DNA of 35,501 bases from Verrucomicrobiota bacterium (GTDB taxonomy: Bacteria > Verrucomicrobiota > Verrucomicrobiia > CAIQCK01). How positions within the stretch are numbered: the first letter of the stretch is position 1; every line of letters starts with the position of its first letter. The notes below the pieces were generated by a model. That model had not been told where the DNA came from. It searched no databases and saw only the letters and a program-made list of their open reading frames with translations. The DNA lies in the NCBI GenBank assembly GCA_016235595.1, contig JACRJX010000010.1, forward strand, positions 1 to 35,501. Reading direction: 5' to 3'. Positions 35,252 to 35,501 of the stretch are shown here, piece by piece. A program made the position numbers and the translations under genes.

Positions 35252-35501
35252 TCAGAAGGTGAACGTCGTTTGGACGTAAATCCAGTTGGCATCCTTGGCG
35301 GCGCCGTTGGCCGCCACCGAACCGACGGACTGCCTGATGTAGTCGCCGACGAAAAAGTGGCCGAAGCCGGCTTCCAGTTTCAACCAGGTCTTGGGAGAAT
35401 ACTTGACGACCACGTCCACCTCGGTTCCCACATACGGTTCGTAATCCGGATGGATGCCATAGCCGTTGAGGGCTCGTCCAGCACCCGACTCGGGATACAA
35501 A
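35252..35501 (-). CDS. C-terminal part of an alginate-export-like outer-membrane barrel (cut by window edge)
   Basis: The frame ends at 35252 and continues past the right edge, so only about 82 residues are seen. They show alternating beta strands (TEVDVVVKYSPKTWLKLEAGFGHFFVGDYI) and end in DANWIYVQTTFTF with a terminal Phe, the usual signature of outer-membrane beta-barrels. The G-x-G-x-F-F-x-G-x-Y-I segment and the final strand resemble the alginate_export family. The substrate cannot be inferred from this piece. An apparent start at 35500 is only an internal Met. It is convergent with the PEP-CTERM gene, and no clear terminator lies in the 101-bp gap. Confidence 0.7.
   Translation of the reverse strand, partial: LYPESGAGRALNGYGIHPDYEPYVGTEVDVVVKYSPKTWLKLEAGFGHFFVGDYIRQSVGSVAANGAAKDANWIYVQTTFTF

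Overview
The window looks like a chromosomal segment of a Gram-negative, motile or chemosensory bacterium, most likely a member of the Verrucomicrobiota. This is an inference from the gene set: a PEP-CTERM protein, a discoidin-like secreted protein of a type common in the Verrucomicrobiota/Planctomycetota, an alpha-2-macroglobulin/PBP1C pair, an alginate-export-like barrel and very large PAS-domain sensors. No rRNA, tRNA, CRISPR array or recognisable transposase gene was seen.

Region 1 (1-4409, minus strand) is the N-terminal 1469 residues of a giant multi-PAS/GAF sensor whose C-terminus lies beyond the left edge. Eight successive PAS-end D-I/M-T motifs between about 350 and 3020 stay in one frame and repeat every 378-390 bp.

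Region 2 (4736-13142, plus strand) is a three-fold direct repeat of a cheW-mcp cassette. Each unit has a related element about 90 bp before cheW, a near-identical CheW, a chemoreceptor and a 13-bp-stem hairpin. The three receptors share almost the same signalling domain and the same C-terminal [12 protein letters not shown] tail but have different sensor domains: Cache, four-helix plus CZB zinc-binding, and four-helix. No cheA, cheR or cheB is in the window.

Region 3 (13246-17605, plus) has a small Cys/His-rich unknown protein with a long hairpin behind it, a stand-alone response regulator and a hybrid sensor kinase (REC-PAS x4-HisKA-HATPase-REC).

Region 4 (17669-23523, minus) is a tight signalling operon read from right to left: REC-HDOD protein, PAS sensor kinase (apparently frameshifted at its N-terminal membrane anchor), REC-HisKA-HATPase protein, and a protein made of two complete adenylate kinases fused in tandem.

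Region 5 (23943-31888, minus) is a two-gene operon with an ATGA overlap: a 1892-residue lipoprotein alpha-2-macroglobulin with an intact thioester motif, and penicillin-binding protein 1C. They probably work together in envelope defence and peptidoglycan repair.

Region 6 (31889-35501) holds secreted and surface proteins: a discoidin-like protein between two copies of a dispersed intergenic repeat, a secreted HEXXH metallopeptidase-like protein, a PEP-CTERM protein and the C-terminus of an outer-membrane barrel cut by the right edge.
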